Source of the DNA: Pseudomonas trivialis
GTDB taxonomy: Bacteria > Pseudomonadota > Gammaproteobacteria > Pseudomonadales > Pseudomonadaceae
DNA length: 64,000 nucleotides
Direction of reading: 5' to 3'
Assembly (NCBI RefSeq): GCF_001439805.1
Contig: NZ_JYLK01000019.1
Location: 59,431-123,430 of the forward strand
In this document: one piece after another, positions 19,570-29,194 of the stretch
Position numbering within the stretch: position 1 is the stretch's first letter
Layout of the letters: each line of letters starts with the position of its first letter
The notes under the pieces: model-generated
Databases searched by the model: none
Seen by the model: the letters and a program-made list of their open reading frames with translations, nothing else
Told to the model about the DNA's origin: nothing
Translations under genes and position numbers: made by a program

Positions 19570-20280
19570 TTACGCCACGCGACGGGCCAGGACTTCGCCG
19601 ATACTGCGGCGGCGCGCATGGCCCTCGGCTGCATGGACCAGTTGCTCAAGCTCGTTCGGCGCAATGTCGTAGAACCGCTCCATTTCGGCCAGGGCGAGCT
19701 TCAGGTCGGCGGCAGTGATCGCAGGGTCAGTCATCGGCGGTTGAGTGCCCATGACCACCTCGGGTGGCAGGCCGGCAGCTTTTGGATAGCGGGTGCGGGT
19801 GGCGTTGTTATAGGCGAGGGCACACGTCAGCAACGCGCCGGCGCCGAGCATCACGGCAAACAATTCGTGCCAGCCGAGGCTGGCGGACGCAGGGTCTGCC
19901 AGCACCAGGGTCATGGCCAGCCCCCCGGCCGGGGGATGCAGGCAGCGCAGCCAGCAGATCAGAATCACCGTCATGCCTGCCGCCAGGCATGCACTGCCCA
20001 GAGTGCGCCCCAGTACCCGGGCCACCAGCAACGCAACGACCGTCGCGCACAGGTAACTGCCGATGATCGACCATGGCTGCGCCAGTGCGCCGGATGACAC
20101 CGCAAACAGCAGCACCGCCGACGCGCCCAATGGGCCCAGCAGGTGTAGAGCGACGTCCATGCCAAACACCTGGGCGCACAGCCACACGCTGAGCAGGGTG
20201 CCCAGGGCCATGCCGACGGCGGCACGGCTCCATTCTGCGGGACGGGTATTGATGGCAGCGGGTAACCAGCGAGCGAACAT
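19570..20280 (-). CDS. HPP family integral membrane protein
   Basis: A 236-residue membrane protein of the HPP family, named after the motif seen here as CLHPPAGGLAMTLVLADP. About five hydrophobic helices (e.g. VALHLLGPLGASAVLLFAVS, SYLCATVVALLVARVLG) precede a cytoplasmic C-terminal tail of ~60 residues. Some cyanobacterial members transport nitrite; no substrate can be claimed here. I start at MFARWLPAAINTRP (20280). The frame is open 42 codons higher, but that stretch is unlike the family. It stands 130 bases upstream of the HIBCH gene but points away from it as a separate minus-strand unit. Confidence 0.8.
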   Translation of the reverse strand: MFARWLPAAINTRPAEWSRAAVGMALGTLLSVWLCAQVFGMDVALHLLGPLGASAVLLFAVSSGALAQPWSIIGSYLCATVVALLVARVLGRTLGSACLAAGMTVILICWLRCLHPPAGGLAMTLVLADPASASLGWHELFAVMLGAGALLTCALAYNNATRTRYPKAAGLPPEVVMGTQPPMTDPAITAADLKLALAEMERFYDIAPNELEQLVHAAEGHARRRSIGEVLARRVA

Positions 20281-20452
20281 TGTACGAATCCATGAACAGC
20301 GGGCGGAAAAAAGGGCTTGCCTGGTTTCCCGGAAAAGCCCTCGCAAGTTCCAACAATTGGGGGAAGGAACCCGCGCAGTGTGCTGCCCTTCAATTAATGG
20401 GTCCAATGCATATTAATGCAGGTTGAATGCAATAAAAATGGAGTTAAGGCAG

Positions 20453-20800
20453 TCAGCCAAAGGGAATTTGCCGGGTTTTTTGTGCTGACACCGCGCTGAT
20501 CCGCCCGAGCACACGGGTCTCGCGTTCCTCGTTGAACAGCTGACGCTGCAGGTTTTCCTGTACCGCCGGATCGTCGGCCAGCGGCCCGTTCAGCGCCACC
20601 ACGGCATCGCGAAGTTCCATCAAACCATCCAGCCTCGGTGGGGGAATAAGCAAAGAATCATCCGACACGGCATTGCCCTCTTTATCCAGCAGGCGACCCT
20701 GATCTCGCCAGCCGACAGCGTCCTTGTAGTTATGCAGTGTGCGTCGGTGGTAAATAGTTAACGCACTGGCAAGCGAGTTTACCGGTGGGGTGGGGGCGCC
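20453..20800 (-). CDS. Hypothetical small protein or gene remnant
   Basis: An open frame runs from 20896 down to 20453. Its first ~30 codons lie inside the arn-operon terminator and cannot be a natural N-terminus, so I list only the lower part. The coding-like portion contains NYKDAVGWRDQGRLLDKEGN and LMELRDAVVALNG and ends in TRQIPFG. No ATG suits a start except one inside MELRDAVV. I do not recognise the family. It may be a 5'-truncated relic. Confidence 0.35.
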   Translation of the reverse strand, partial: GAPTPPVNSLASALTIYHRRTLHNYKDAVGWRDQGRLLDKEGNAVSDDSLLIPPPRLDGLMELRDAVVALNGPLADDPAVQENLQRQLFNEERETRVLGRISAVSAQKTRQIPFG

Positions 20801-20864
20801 GAAAGGCAGAGTTAATCGGCCTTTACGCAGAGATATGTAGGATGTTTCCGGGTGCTTGTGGCGG

Positions 20865-20891
20865 AAAAAGCCCACTCCTGAAGGAGCGGGC
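20865..20891 (-). terminator. Rho-independent terminator of the arn operon
   Basis: Read on the minus strand, GCCCGCTCC-TTCA-GGAGTGGGC forms a 9-bp stem (one mismatch) followed by CTTTTT. It lies about 30 bases after the stop of the last gene of the arn transcript (20923). Confidence 0.8.
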
Positions 20892-20922
20892 GTCACGTCC
20901 TACAAAGCAGGCAAACCTGCGC

Positions 20923-22545
20923 TCAAGGCGGTGTAGCCTTCTCCAGACGCAGCAGCACATAGGCGTCCTTATCGAAGGTTCCGCTGAGAGCCGGGGTGAG
21001 ACCACGCAGGCGCGGGTCTTCCAGGCCGTCGAAGTCCCGAGCACTCATCACCAGCCATGCTGGCCCTTGCAGCGGTGCCAGGTCCCTGGACGTCTGGGTG
21101 AACAGGGGCACCTTGTCGCAGCCATAGCCCACCATGAACTTGATCGCTTTTGCATCCTTGCCCAAGCCGTGCAGCACCAGCGGGGCGGGCTCCTGCTGGA
21201 TCCGCGCCTTGACCGCAAGGCTGAAGGCACGGGTGTCGTAGACCGCGCGTTCGAGGGGCTCGACCACCACGATGTAAGTCGACCAGATCGCCAGTACGGC
21301 TGCCAACGCCGGTCCCAGCGGGCGCCATCGCGGCTTCAACAACGAAAGTAATGCCAGCAGCTGCAGCCCCGCGAGGACGGTGAAAATCAGTTCAAGGCTT
21401 TCCACTTGCTGCGGATAACGCCGCCGCGCCGCCATCAGGCCGATTGCCAGAAGTATCGGCGACAGCGTCCAGATGCCCAGCATCAAAACGCGAAGCCCGG
21501 CGAACAGCCGCCCCTGGCTGACCTGGAACGGATAAGCGGCAATGATCGCCGCCATCGGCAGCATCGGCAGAATGTAGCGCGCCTTTTTTGCCTGTGGCAC
21601 TGACAACCCGACCATCACCAGCAACCCGGCCGCCGCGCAGTACAACACCAGTTGCAACGCCGGGTCCGGGGCGCGGCGTCCTCCGACGAGCACCGCCAGC
21701 AGCACCAGCAAGGCCAGCGGATAGGCGAGGGCATAGTTGCCCAGAGAGCTGGTGAAGTAATACAGCACGCCGCTCGAGCCTTCGCTGCCGTCCATGCGTC
21801 CCATAAATTGCATGCGGATCACGTCCTGCATGAACACTTCGCCGCCACTGAGCTTGGCCAGCAGCAACAGCACGCCGATGCATGCTGCCAGCAACGCCAG
21901 AGCCAGCAGGCCGAAACTGAACAACTGGCGCCATTGGCGATTGAGCAGGTAATAGCTGCACAGCACGCCGACAGGAATCACCAGCCCGATGGGCCCGCGA
22001 ATGGCAAAGCCGATGATCAGCAGCAGGAACAGCCAGTGCACGCGTCTGGCCGCGCCGAAATGATCATGGGCGTAACCCAGGTAGAACACCGCCAGTGCCA
22101 CGGCGGCGAGCATCTGGTCGAGGGATACCGCGCGTGTCTCGGTAATGAAGGTGCTGCTGAGCAACAGCATCGCCACGCTCAGCAGGCCCCAGCGCGTGGA
22201 GTAGGGCGCCGTCAGGCGGTACACCAGGGTGACGATCACCGCCGAGGCAATGGAGGTGGGCAGCCAGGCCGTGAAGCTGGTGACCTGGCCGAACGGCAAC
22301 GACAATGCCCAGGTCAGCAGGGTCGAGGTGGCCAGGTAGTCAGCGTAGGGCTGCCCGTAGGTGGTGGGGAAAAAACTCGGCCCATGGCGCAGCATCTCCT
22401 GGGCAAACACCACGAAACGTGAGTCAAAGCCGATGATTGCCTGATGCCAGTTACCGACGACAAACAGCAACAGCGCCAGCAGCCCAAGACCCAGGGACTG
22501 GTGGCGCAGCGTTGCGGTGAGCGGGGAAGGTTGCGCTTTGTTCAC
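20923..22545 (-). CDS. GT39/ArnT-like membrane glycosyltransferase (second copy)
   Basis: A 540-residue polytopic protein of the ArnT/PMT (GT39) superfamily with about 11-12 hydrophobic segments. Its first periplasmic loop carries the acidic-residue region found in GT-C enzymes (WHQAIIGFDSRFVVFAQEML). It is related to, but clearly different from, the ArnT at 24667-26322. It starts 3 bases after ugd and ends the operon just before a terminator, so it is co-expressed with lipid A modification genes. It could add another sugar to lipid A, LPS core or a protein; the acceptor is unknown. Confidence 0.8.
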   Translation of the reverse strand: MNKAQPSPLTATLRHQSLGLGLLALLLFVVGNWHQAIIGFDSRFVVFAQEMLRHGPSFFPTTYGQPYADYLATSTLLTWALSLPFGQVTSFTAWLPTSIASAVIVTLVYRLTAPYSTRWGLLSVAMLLLSSTFITETRAVSLDQMLAAVALAVFYLGYAHDHFGAARRVHWLFLLLIIGFAIRGPIGLVIPVGVLCSYYLLNRQWRQLFSFGLLALALLAACIGVLLLLAKLSGGEVFMQDVIRMQFMGRMDGSEGSSGVLYYFTSSLGNYALAYPLALLVLLAVLVGGRRAPDPALQLVLYCAAAGLLVMVGLSVPQAKKARYILPMLPMAAIIAAYPFQVSQGRLFAGLRVLMLGIWTLSPILLAIGLMAARRRYPQQVESLELIFTVLAGLQLLALLSLLKPRWRPLGPALAAVLAIWSTYIVVVEPLERAVYDTRAFSLAVKARIQQEPAPLVLHGLGKDAKAIKFMVGYGCDKVPLFTQTSRDLAPLQGPAWLVMSARDFDGLEDPRLRGLTPALSGTFDKDAYVLLRLEKATPP

Positions 22546-22548
22546 GTA

Positions 22549-23928
22549 TCAGGCTTCCACAACCTGGGGCAGCCATTGCTGCTGGGGTATCGGCAGCGTG
22601 CAGGAGTCGCCACGGCCCATCGGGAAATACTGGAAGCCCTTGCGCGCCAGGCGTTCGCCGTCATACAGGTTGCGACCATCGAAGATCACCGGGGTTTTCA
22701 GGCGCTGGTGGATCAGATCGAAGTCCGGCGCCTTGAACTGCTGCCATTCGGTGCAGACAATCAGCGCATCGGCGCCCACCAGGGTGGACTCCGGGGTGCC
22801 CATTAGCATCAGGCGTTCTTCATCGGCGTAGAGGCGCTGGGTTTCCTGCATCGCTTCGGGGTCGAAAGCGCGCACATTGGCGCCGGCGGCCCACAGGGCT
22901 TCCATCAGCACGCGACTGGGAGCGTCGCGCATGTCATCGGTGTTGGGCTTGAAGGCCAGGCCCCACAGGGCGAAGGTCTTGCCGCGCAGATTGCCCTTGA
23001 AGAACGCGTTGATGCGCTCGAACAGTTTGCTCTTCTGGCGCTGGTTGATCGCTTCCACCGCCTCCAGCAGATCGCTGGAGCAGTTGGCCTGCCTGGCGCT
23101 GTGGATCAGGGCGCGCATGTCCTTGGGGAAGCACGAGCCGCCATAGCCGCAGCCCGGGTAGATGAAGTGGTAGCCAATGCGCGAGTCGGCACCGATCCCC
23201 AGGCGCACGGCTTCGATGTCGGCGCCCAGGTGTTCGGCCAGTTCGGCGATCTGATTGATGAAGCTGATCTTGGTGGCCAGCATGCAGTTGGCGGCGTACT
23301 TGGTCAGCTCCGCGCTGCGCAGGTCCATGAAGATGATGCGGTCATGGTTGCGGTTGAAAGGCGCATACAGGTCGCGCATCACGTCGCGCACTTCTTCGCG
23401 CTCGCAGCCGATGATGATGCGGTCAGGGCGGCGGCAGTCGGCAACGGCCGAGCCTTCCTTGAGAAATTCCGGGTTGGAGACGATATCGAACTCCAGATGA
23501 CGGCCGGCCACACGCAAGGCTTTTTCGATGTGCGCGCGCAGGGTGTCGCCGGTGCCGACGGGCACGGTGGATTTTTCCACCAGAATCACCGGGGCCACTC
23601 GATGGCGGGCCACGGCATCACCCACCGACAGCACGTATTTGAGGTCGGCCGAGCCGTCTTCGTCCGACGGCGTGCCCACGGCGATAAACAGCACTTCGCC
23701 GTGTTCGACCGCCAGCTTTTCATCAAAGGTGAAGTGCAGGCGACCGCTCTCCAGGTTCTCCTTGACCATGGCCGCAAGACCCGGCTCGAAAATGCTCACA
23801 TGGCCCTGCTGCAACAGCTTGACCTTGTTTTGATCCACGTCCATGCAGATGACATCGTGACCGACTTCGGCTAATACAGTGGCCTGCACCAGACCGACGT
23901 AACCACTACCAAATACACTGATTTTCAT
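22549..23928 (-). CDS. ugd: UDP-glucose 6-dehydrogenase
   Basis: A 459-residue NAD-dependent enzyme that oxidises UDP-glucose to UDP-glucuronate, the starting nucleotide sugar for aminoarabinose. The N-terminal Rossmann motif is FGSGYVGLVQA, and the catalytic Cys266 is in CGYGGSCFPKDMRAL. Its start overlaps the stop of arnF by 4 bases. Location inside the arn transcript matches the pmrE position at the end of the P. aeruginosa operon. Confidence 0.95.
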   Translation of the reverse strand: MKISVFGSGYVGLVQATVLAEVGHDVICMDVDQNKVKLLQQGHVSIFEPGLAAMVKENLESGRLHFTFDEKLAVEHGEVLFIAVGTPSDEDGSADLKYVLSVGDAVARHRVAPVILVEKSTVPVGTGDTLRAHIEKALRVAGRHLEFDIVSNPEFLKEGSAVADCRRPDRIIIGCEREEVRDVMRDLYAPFNRNHDRIIFMDLRSAELTKYAANCMLATKISFINQIAELAEHLGADIEAVRLGIGADSRIGYHFIYPGCGYGGSCFPKDMRALIHSARQANCSSDLLEAVEAINQRQKSKLFERINAFFKGNLRGKTFALWGLAFKPNTDDMRDAPSRVLMEALWAAGANVRAFDPEAMQETQRLYADEERLMLMGTPESTLVGADALIVCTEWQQFKAPDFDLIHQRLKTPVIFDGRNLYDGERLARKGFQYFPMGRGDSCTLPIPQQQWLPQVVEA

Positions 23929-24326
23929 GAGGCATTCCTGGGACTTGCTGCGCTAGCACGGCGGGAGTTGATAACCAACACACCGAGGATGACAAACGCC
24001 ACCCCCAGGGTTTTTGAAAGCGAAAAATATTCGTTGAACACCGGCAGGCTGGCGGCCAGCAGGTACACCAGCGCATAGCTGATGCTCAGTAATGAATAGG
24101 CACGGCCCAGCGGCAGGTGCTTGAGCGCACCCAGCCAGCAGAGCATCGACAGCGCGTAGGCGAGGATCGCGAGAATCACCACGCCCAGCGCACTCGGATC
24201 AATCGATGCACTCAGCCACTCATGGGGCAGCGGCAGGCGCGTCATGCTCCAGCGCATGCCCAGTTGTGCGGCGCTGACCAGGCCGACGCTGCCCATGGCC
24301 AGGGTGAAACCCCGTGCGCGGCTCAT
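23925..24326 (-). CDS. arnF: 4-amino-4-deoxy-L-arabinose-phosphoundecaprenol flippase subunit ArnF
   Basis: A 133-residue small multidrug-resistance-like membrane protein with four predicted helices (e.g. PSALGVVILAILAYALSMLC, ALVYLLAASLPVF). With ArnE it is thought to flip undecaprenyl-phosphate-L-Ara4N across the inner membrane. It overlaps arnE and ugd by 4 bases each. Identity rests on size, EmrE-like fold and gene order. Confidence 0.9.
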   Translation of the reverse strand: MSRARGFTLAMGSVGLVSAAQLGMRWSMTRLPLPHEWLSASIDPSALGVVILAILAYALSMLCWLGALKHLPLGRAYSLLSISYALVYLLAASLPVFNEYFSLSKTLGVAFVILGVLVINSRRASAASPRNAS

Positions 24327-24670
24327 ACCTGGCGCCCCAGCAGCACAACGCCGGCAATCACCAGCGCCACGCCCAGCCAGTGACGGCCGTCGACGGGCTC
24401 ATGGAACACGAACCGCGCCATCAACGTGACCAGTACAAAGTTCAGGCTGAGCATCGGGTAGGCAATTCCGACTTCCAGACGCTGCAACACCAGCAGCCAC
24501 ACCAGCAGGCCAGCACCCAGGCACAGCAGCGCCGACCACAACCACGGCGAGCGCAGTTTCAGCGCCCAGCCCGCGGGCAGGTGGCGCCAGCTTTCCACGG
24601 CAAATTTCTGCGAAACCTGGCCCATGCAGGTGAGCAGGCAGGCGGCGAGCAACAGCAGCAGGGTGATCAC
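24323..24670 (-). CDS. arnE: 4-amino-4-deoxy-L-arabinose-phosphoundecaprenol flippase subunit ArnE
   Basis: A 115-residue EmrE-like protein with four hydrophobic segments, beginning ITLLLLLAACLLTCMGQVSQ. It is the partner of ArnF for flipping the lipid-linked aminoarabinose to the periplasm. It overlaps arnT upstream and arnF downstream by 4 bases each, so translation is coupled and subunit supply matched. Confidence 0.9.
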   Translation of the reverse strand: MITLLLLLAACLLTCMGQVSQKFAVESWRHLPAGWALKLRSPWLWSALLCLGAGLLVWLLVLQRLEVGIAYPMLSLNFVLVTLMARFVFHEPVDGRHWLGVALVIAGVVLLGRQV

Positions 24671-26322
24671 GGTGCCACCTGCGCGAAGATCAGGATCACG
24701 ATGTTGCCTTGCTCATACCGTTTGCCGTCCTGGGGCAGCAGGTTGACTTCAGCGATTTCGTCGTCCCCCTTGACCCTCATCACCACGCCGACCGGGCCCT
24801 GTTTGCGCGCATCACTCATCCATTGCTGAATCTGGTGGGTGTCCACCAGGTGATGGCCGGCATCCGGGTAGGCGAGGCCGTATTTCACTTCGCCGATGGA
24901 GTTGTAAAGCGTCACGTCGGGGCGTTGCAGGCGCCAGGCCAGGGCCGACGCGGCGCCCAGGTCGTTGCTCAGCAGCGCGGTGGCCGGTTGCAGCTCTTGC
25001 AGGTGATCAAGGATGAACTGATCCGGGGTCTTGTTGTAAACCACCGAATGGGGCAGCGCGGCCGGGGCAAGGGCTACCAGCAGGCCGCTGCCAATCAGCG
25101 GCGCCGCCCACAGCGTCAGCGGGCGCAAGGCCTGCAGCAGGTTGGCGATGACCCAGCCGAACAGGCAGACACACACCAGCACCAGGCTGAAGGTTTCCTG
25201 ACCGGGTTCGTACACCGGTTTTTTCAGTTGTACCCAGACCAGCGCCAGCATCGCCACGACACCGAGAATCAGGTTCAGCCAACCATTGATGCGCAAGGCA
25301 CGGAGGCGGCCTTGGGCCAGTTTGTCGGCCAGCGCATGGCTCATCAGCAAGGCCAGGGGCAGCAGGCACGGCATGATGTAGGACGGCAGCTTGCCTTTGG
25401 CCAGGCTGAAGAAGGCCAGGGGCATCAGCAGCCACAGCAACAGATAGGTGATTTTCGGCGAGCGCTTGTCCAGCCAGGCCTGCTTGAAGGTGGAGGGCAG
25501 CAGGCCCAGCCACGGCAGCGAAAAGGCGGCCAGCAGCGGCAGGTAATACCAGAACGGCTCGGCGTGCTGGGCATCTTCGCCGGCAAAGCGTTGGATATGC
25601 TCGTGCCAGAAGAAGAAGTGCCAGTAGTCGGGCTCCTGCAGGTGCACGGCCAGCGCCCATGGCAGGCTGACGACAATCGCGACCGCCACGGCCACCAGGC
25701 CATAGCGCAGCAATTCGCCCACGCGCTTTTGCATGACCATATAAGGCACGGCAATCAACACCGGCAGCAGCCACGCCAAAAAGCCCTTGGTCATGAAGCC
25801 CATGCCGCAGGCGAACCCGAGCAGGGCCCATGCCCACAGGCGGCCACGCCGGGTGCTGCTGTCGAGGCAAAACCACAGCGCAACGCCGGTGAGGTTGACC
25901 CAGAAGGTGAACTGCGGATCGAGGTTGGCATAACCGCCCAGCGCCGCCACGCTCACAAAACTCATGTACAGCACGGTGCTGATCAGGCTTTTCTGACGGT
26001 CATCCCACAAGCGGCGCGACACGGCGTACACCAGCAGGATGCTCAGGCCGGTGCTCAGGGCAGAGGCAAACCGTACGCCGAACAGGTTCTGCCCGAAGAT
26101 CGCCTGGCCGAACGCGATCATCCAGTAACCGGCGGCAGGCTTTTCGAAATAGCGGATGCCCATGAAGTGCGGCGCGGCCCATTTGCCGGTCAGCAGCATT
26201 TCCTGGCTGATCTGCGCATAACGCGATTCATCCGGAATCCACAGGCCATGGGTGGCCAATGGCAGCAGGTAAAACGCGCCGAAAGCCAGCAACAGCAGGG
26301 GCAGCGCCCAGCGCCGAATCAT
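24667..26322 (-). CDS. arnT: Undecaprenyl phosphate-alpha-L-Ara4N transferase
   Basis: A 551-residue GT39 integral membrane enzyme that moves L-Ara4N from undecaprenyl phosphate to lipid A phosphates on the periplasmic face, lowering the negative surface charge and polymyxin binding. The N-terminus has the expected loop HGLWIPDESRYAQISQEML with its acidic residues, followed by about 12 helices and a soluble C-terminal domain. It overlaps arnD upstream and arnE downstream by 4 bases. Length and order match P. aeruginosa ArnT. Confidence 0.95.
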   Translation of the reverse strand: MIRRWALPLLLLAFGAFYLLPLATHGLWIPDESRYAQISQEMLLTGKWAAPHFMGIRYFEKPAAGYWMIAFGQAIFGQNLFGVRFASALSTGLSILLVYAVSRRLWDDRQKSLISTVLYMSFVSVAALGGYANLDPQFTFWVNLTGVALWFCLDSSTRRGRLWAWALLGFACGMGFMTKGFLAWLLPVLIAVPYMVMQKRVGELLRYGLVAVAVAIVVSLPWALAVHLQEPDYWHFFFWHEHIQRFAGEDAQHAEPFWYYLPLLAAFSLPWLGLLPSTFKQAWLDKRSPKITYLLLWLLMPLAFFSLAKGKLPSYIMPCLLPLALLMSHALADKLAQGRLRALRINGWLNLILGVVAMLALVWVQLKKPVYEPGQETFSLVLVCVCLFGWVIANLLQALRPLTLWAAPLIGSGLLVALAPAALPHSVVYNKTPDQFILDHLQELQPATALLSNDLGAASALAWRLQRPDVTLYNSIGEVKYGLAYPDAGHHLVDTHQIQQWMSDARKQGPVGVVMRVKGDDEIAEVNLLPQDGKRYEQGNIVILIFAQVAP

Positions 26323-27203
26323 GCCTGCTGCACTCCAAGCCAGCCTTCGCGGCCGCTCAAGGCGCCGCGCACCAGTTGCTGCCGGGGGAGGGTGTCGACG
26401 TCGGCGGGCAACAGCTCACCCAGTGGAGCGAACTCGATGCCGCGCTGCCCTGCCTGGGCGAGCAACTGGCGAAAATCATGGGCCATCAGAATCCCTTCTA
26501 CTTCTGCGTGGATCGTGTAGACGTTGAGCTTGGCCGCTTCAAAGCGGTCAAGAATGAAGCCGTTGAAGTCTTTGGCAGCCACTACCGGCCCGACGACTTC
26601 GTCGAAGGTCGGCAGGTCTACCGGAATTTGTGGCGTACCCGCACTGCCATCGGCCAATATCGGCCGAAACAGGCTGGTACCCCGGCAATCGCTGTTGTAG
26701 CGAAAATTGAACCCTTGCTTGGCTTGCACCACGCGCTCATCGGCACGCCAACCGGCGGCCGCTGAGCAATCGACGCGCTCACCGAGGATGTCGCTCAGGG
26801 TGTCGACGCCACGGCGGATCTGCTCGGTCAGCTGTGCTTCGCTCCAGCGCCCGGTGTTGGCCTGCCAGCCGTGGTGGTCCCACGCGTGCAGCCCAACCTC
26901 ATGCCCGGCTGCCTTGGCCTGGCGCATCAGGTGCCCCAGGTCGCGGCCGATCGGTTTGCCCGGCCAGGCGGTGCCGGCCAGCAAAATATCCCAGCCATAC
27001 AGGCCGGCAGCGTTGGAACGCAGCATCTTCCACAGGAACTGCGGACGGATCAGGCGCCACAGGTGGCGCCCCATGTTGTCCGGCCCGACGCTGAAGAAGA
27101 ACGTCGCTTTAACCCCGGCTTCGTCCAGGGATTCGAGCAGCCGCGGCACGCCTTCACGGGTGCCACGGTAGGTGTCGACGTCGATGCGCAAGCCTGCCTT
27201 CAT
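26319..27203 (-). CDS. arnD: 4-deoxy-4-formamido-L-arabinose-phosphoundecaprenol deformylase
   Basis: A 294-residue NodB-fold polysaccharide-deacetylase family enzyme that removes the formyl group from undecaprenyl-phosphate-L-Ara4FN, making the transfer irreversible. Seen are GLRIDVDTYRGTREG with the metal-site Asp near the N-terminus and HEVGLHAWDHHGWQ with the metal-binding histidines. It shares one base with the arnA stop and overlaps arnT by 4. Confidence 0.95.
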   Translation of the reverse strand: MKAGLRIDVDTYRGTREGVPRLLESLDEAGVKATFFFSVGPDNMGRHLWRLIRPQFLWKMLRSNAAGLYGWDILLAGTAWPGKPIGRDLGHLMRQAKAAGHEVGLHAWDHHGWQANTGRWSEAQLTEQIRRGVDTLSDILGERVDCSAAAGWRADERVVQAKQGFNFRYNSDCRGTSLFRPILADGSAGTPQIPVDLPTFDEVVGPVVAAKDFNGFILDRFEAAKLNVYTIHAEVEGILMAHDFRQLLAQAGQRGIEFAPLGELLPADVDTLPRQQLVRGALSGREGWLGVQQA

Positions 27204-29194
27204 TACTTTTTGTCCGCGATTTCGAGCATGGCTTCGCGCAGGAAGAAGTCCAGCGTGTTGCCGATGGTTTCGCTCATCTCCACGGTCGGCGCCCAGTTCA
27301 GCAGGCGCTTGGCGTTGTCGATGCTTGGCTTGCGGTGGGCCACGTCCTGGTAACCGGTGCCGTAGAACGCCTTGCTCTCGACGTCGCGGAAACCGGCGAA
27401 CGGCGGGAAGTTGCCACGCAGTGGGTGGGCTTCGAACTGACGCAGCAGCTCTTCACCCAACTGACGGATGCTGGCTTCGTTTTCCGGGTTGCCGATGTTG
27501 ATGATCTGGCCGTTGCAGTTATCGTTGTCGTTATCAATGATGCGCGCCAGGGCTTCGATGCCGTCGGCGATATCAGTGAAGCAACGTTTCTGCTCACCAC
27601 CGTCGAACAGCCGGATCGGCGTGCCTTCCACCAGATTCAGGATCAACTGGGTGATTGCGCGGGAGCTGCCGATACGCGCCGAATCCAGGCGGTCCAGGCG
27701 CGGGCCCATCCAGTTGAACGGACGGAACAGTGTGAACTTCAGGCCCTTGTCGCCGTAGGCCCAGATCACGCGGTCGAGCAGTTGCTTGGACACCGAATAG
27801 ATCCAGCGCTGCTTGTTGACCGGGCCGACCACCAGGTTGGAGGTGTCTTCGTCAAAGTACTGGTCCTGGCACATGCCATAGACTTCGGAGGTCGACGGGA
27901 AGATCACGCGCTTGTTGTATTTGACGCAGTAGCGCACCAGCTTGAGGTTTTCCTCGAAATCGAGCTCAAACACGCGCAGCGGGTTGCGGGTGTATTCAAT
28001 GGGCGTGGCGATGGCCACCAGCGGCAGCACCACGTCGCATTTCTTGATGTGGTATTCGATCCACTCGGTGTGGATGCTGATATCGCCTTCCACGTAATGG
28101 AAATTGGGGTGGCTGCGCAGGCGCTCGATGGCGTCGGAGCCGATGTCCAGGCCATAAACTTCGTAGCGGTCATCACGCAGCAGGCGCTCGGACAGGTGGT
28201 TACCGATAAAGCCGTTGACCCCCAGGATCAGCACGCGGGTACGGCGTGGCTTGCGGCCGGATTCGGCACCGCGCAGCACGGAGCCGTCCACCAGGCCCAG
28301 TTCATCGGCCAGGGAAGGGCCGGCCAGGTACAGGCCGGTGGCGTTGCGCTGGCCGAACTTGATCACCAGGGAGTCTTCACCGCAGGCGATGCGCAGTGGG
28401 TTGACGCTGATCACGCGACCCGGCGTCAGGCCTTCATTGCCCTTGACCACCTCGGCCTGCCATACGATCAGTTTGTGCTCGCCCACGGCGCAGAAGGCGC
28501 CCGGGTAGGGTTGAGTCACCGCACGCACCAGATTGAACAGCTGTTCAGCCGGCTTTTTCCAGTCCAGCTTGCCATCGGCAGCGGTACGGCGACCAAAGCA
28601 GGTGGCCTGGCTTTCGTCCTGGGCGGTTTCGGTCAGCTTGCCCTGTGCCAGTTGCGGCAGGGCGTCGCGTAGCAGGCTGGTGGCCGCGTCACGCAATTTG
28701 GCGTGCAGGGTCAGGCCGGTATCGCTGCGGTCGATCGTGACTTTTTGCTGGGCGAGGATCGCGCCGGCATCGGCACGCTTGACCATGCGGTGCAGGGTCA
28801 CGCCGGTTTCGGTTTCGCCATTGACCAATACCCAGTTGGCCGGGGCGCGGCCACGGTATTTGGGCAGCAGCGAACCGTGCAGGTTGAACGCGCCATTTTT
28901 GGCGGTGGCCAGCAGGGCTTCGCTCAACAGGTTGCGGTAGTAGAAAGAGAAGATGTAATCCGGGTTCAGCTTGGCGATACGTTCGACCCACAGCGGGTGG
29001 TTGGCGTCTTCCGGAGCGTGTACCGGGATGCCATTGCGTGCGCACAGTTGCGCGACGGAGCCGTAGAAATTGTTTTCCTTGGGATCATCGGCATGGGTGA
29101 ACACGGCAGCAATGTCGTAACCCGTAGCGAGCAGGGCTTCGATGCCTGCACAGCCAATATCGTGGTACGCGAATACAACAGCTTTTGAACTCAT
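27203..29194 (-). CDS. arnA: Bifunctional UDP-L-Ara4N formyltransferase / UDP-glucuronate decarboxylase
   Basis: A 663-residue fusion enzyme. The N-terminal formyltransferase (~1-300) has Asn104, His106 and Asp142 in GAFNLHGSLLPKYRG and ADAGAILAQQ. The C-terminal decarboxylase (~315-663) has the Rossmann motif LGVNGFIGNHLSERLL and the Tyr-Lys pair in WIYSVSKQLLDR. The decarboxylase oxidises UDP-glucuronate to the 4-keto-pentose; the other domain N-formylates UDP-L-Ara4N. The aminotransferase step between them (ArnB) has no gene in this window. It overlaps arnC by 4 bases. Confidence 0.96.
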   Translation of the reverse strand: MSSKAVVFAYHDIGCAGIEALLATGYDIAAVFTHADDPKENNFYGSVAQLCARNGIPVHAPEDANHPLWVERIAKLNPDYIFSFYYRNLLSEALLATAKNGAFNLHGSLLPKYRGRAPANWVLVNGETETGVTLHRMVKRADAGAILAQQKVTIDRSDTGLTLHAKLRDAATSLLRDALPQLAQGKLTETAQDESQATCFGRRTAADGKLDWKKPAEQLFNLVRAVTQPYPGAFCAVGEHKLIVWQAEVVKGNEGLTPGRVISVNPLRIACGEDSLVIKFGQRNATGLYLAGPSLADELGLVDGSVLRGAESGRKPRRTRVLILGVNGFIGNHLSERLLRDDRYEVYGLDIGSDAIERLRSHPNFHYVEGDISIHTEWIEYHIKKCDVVLPLVAIATPIEYTRNPLRVFELDFEENLKLVRYCVKYNKRVIFPSTSEVYGMCQDQYFDEDTSNLVVGPVNKQRWIYSVSKQLLDRVIWAYGDKGLKFTLFRPFNWMGPRLDRLDSARIGSSRAITQLILNLVEGTPIRLFDGGEQKRCFTDIADGIEALARIIDNDNDNCNGQIINIGNPENEASIRQLGEELLRQFEAHPLRGNFPPFAGFRDVESKAFYGTGYQDVAHRKPSIDNAKRLLNWAPTVEMSETIGNTLDFFLREAMLEIADKK

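Noticed and set aside
24709..26520. 603-codon + strand frame across arnT
   Set aside because: Gln/His/Arg-rich antisense translation of arnT; no recognisable domain.
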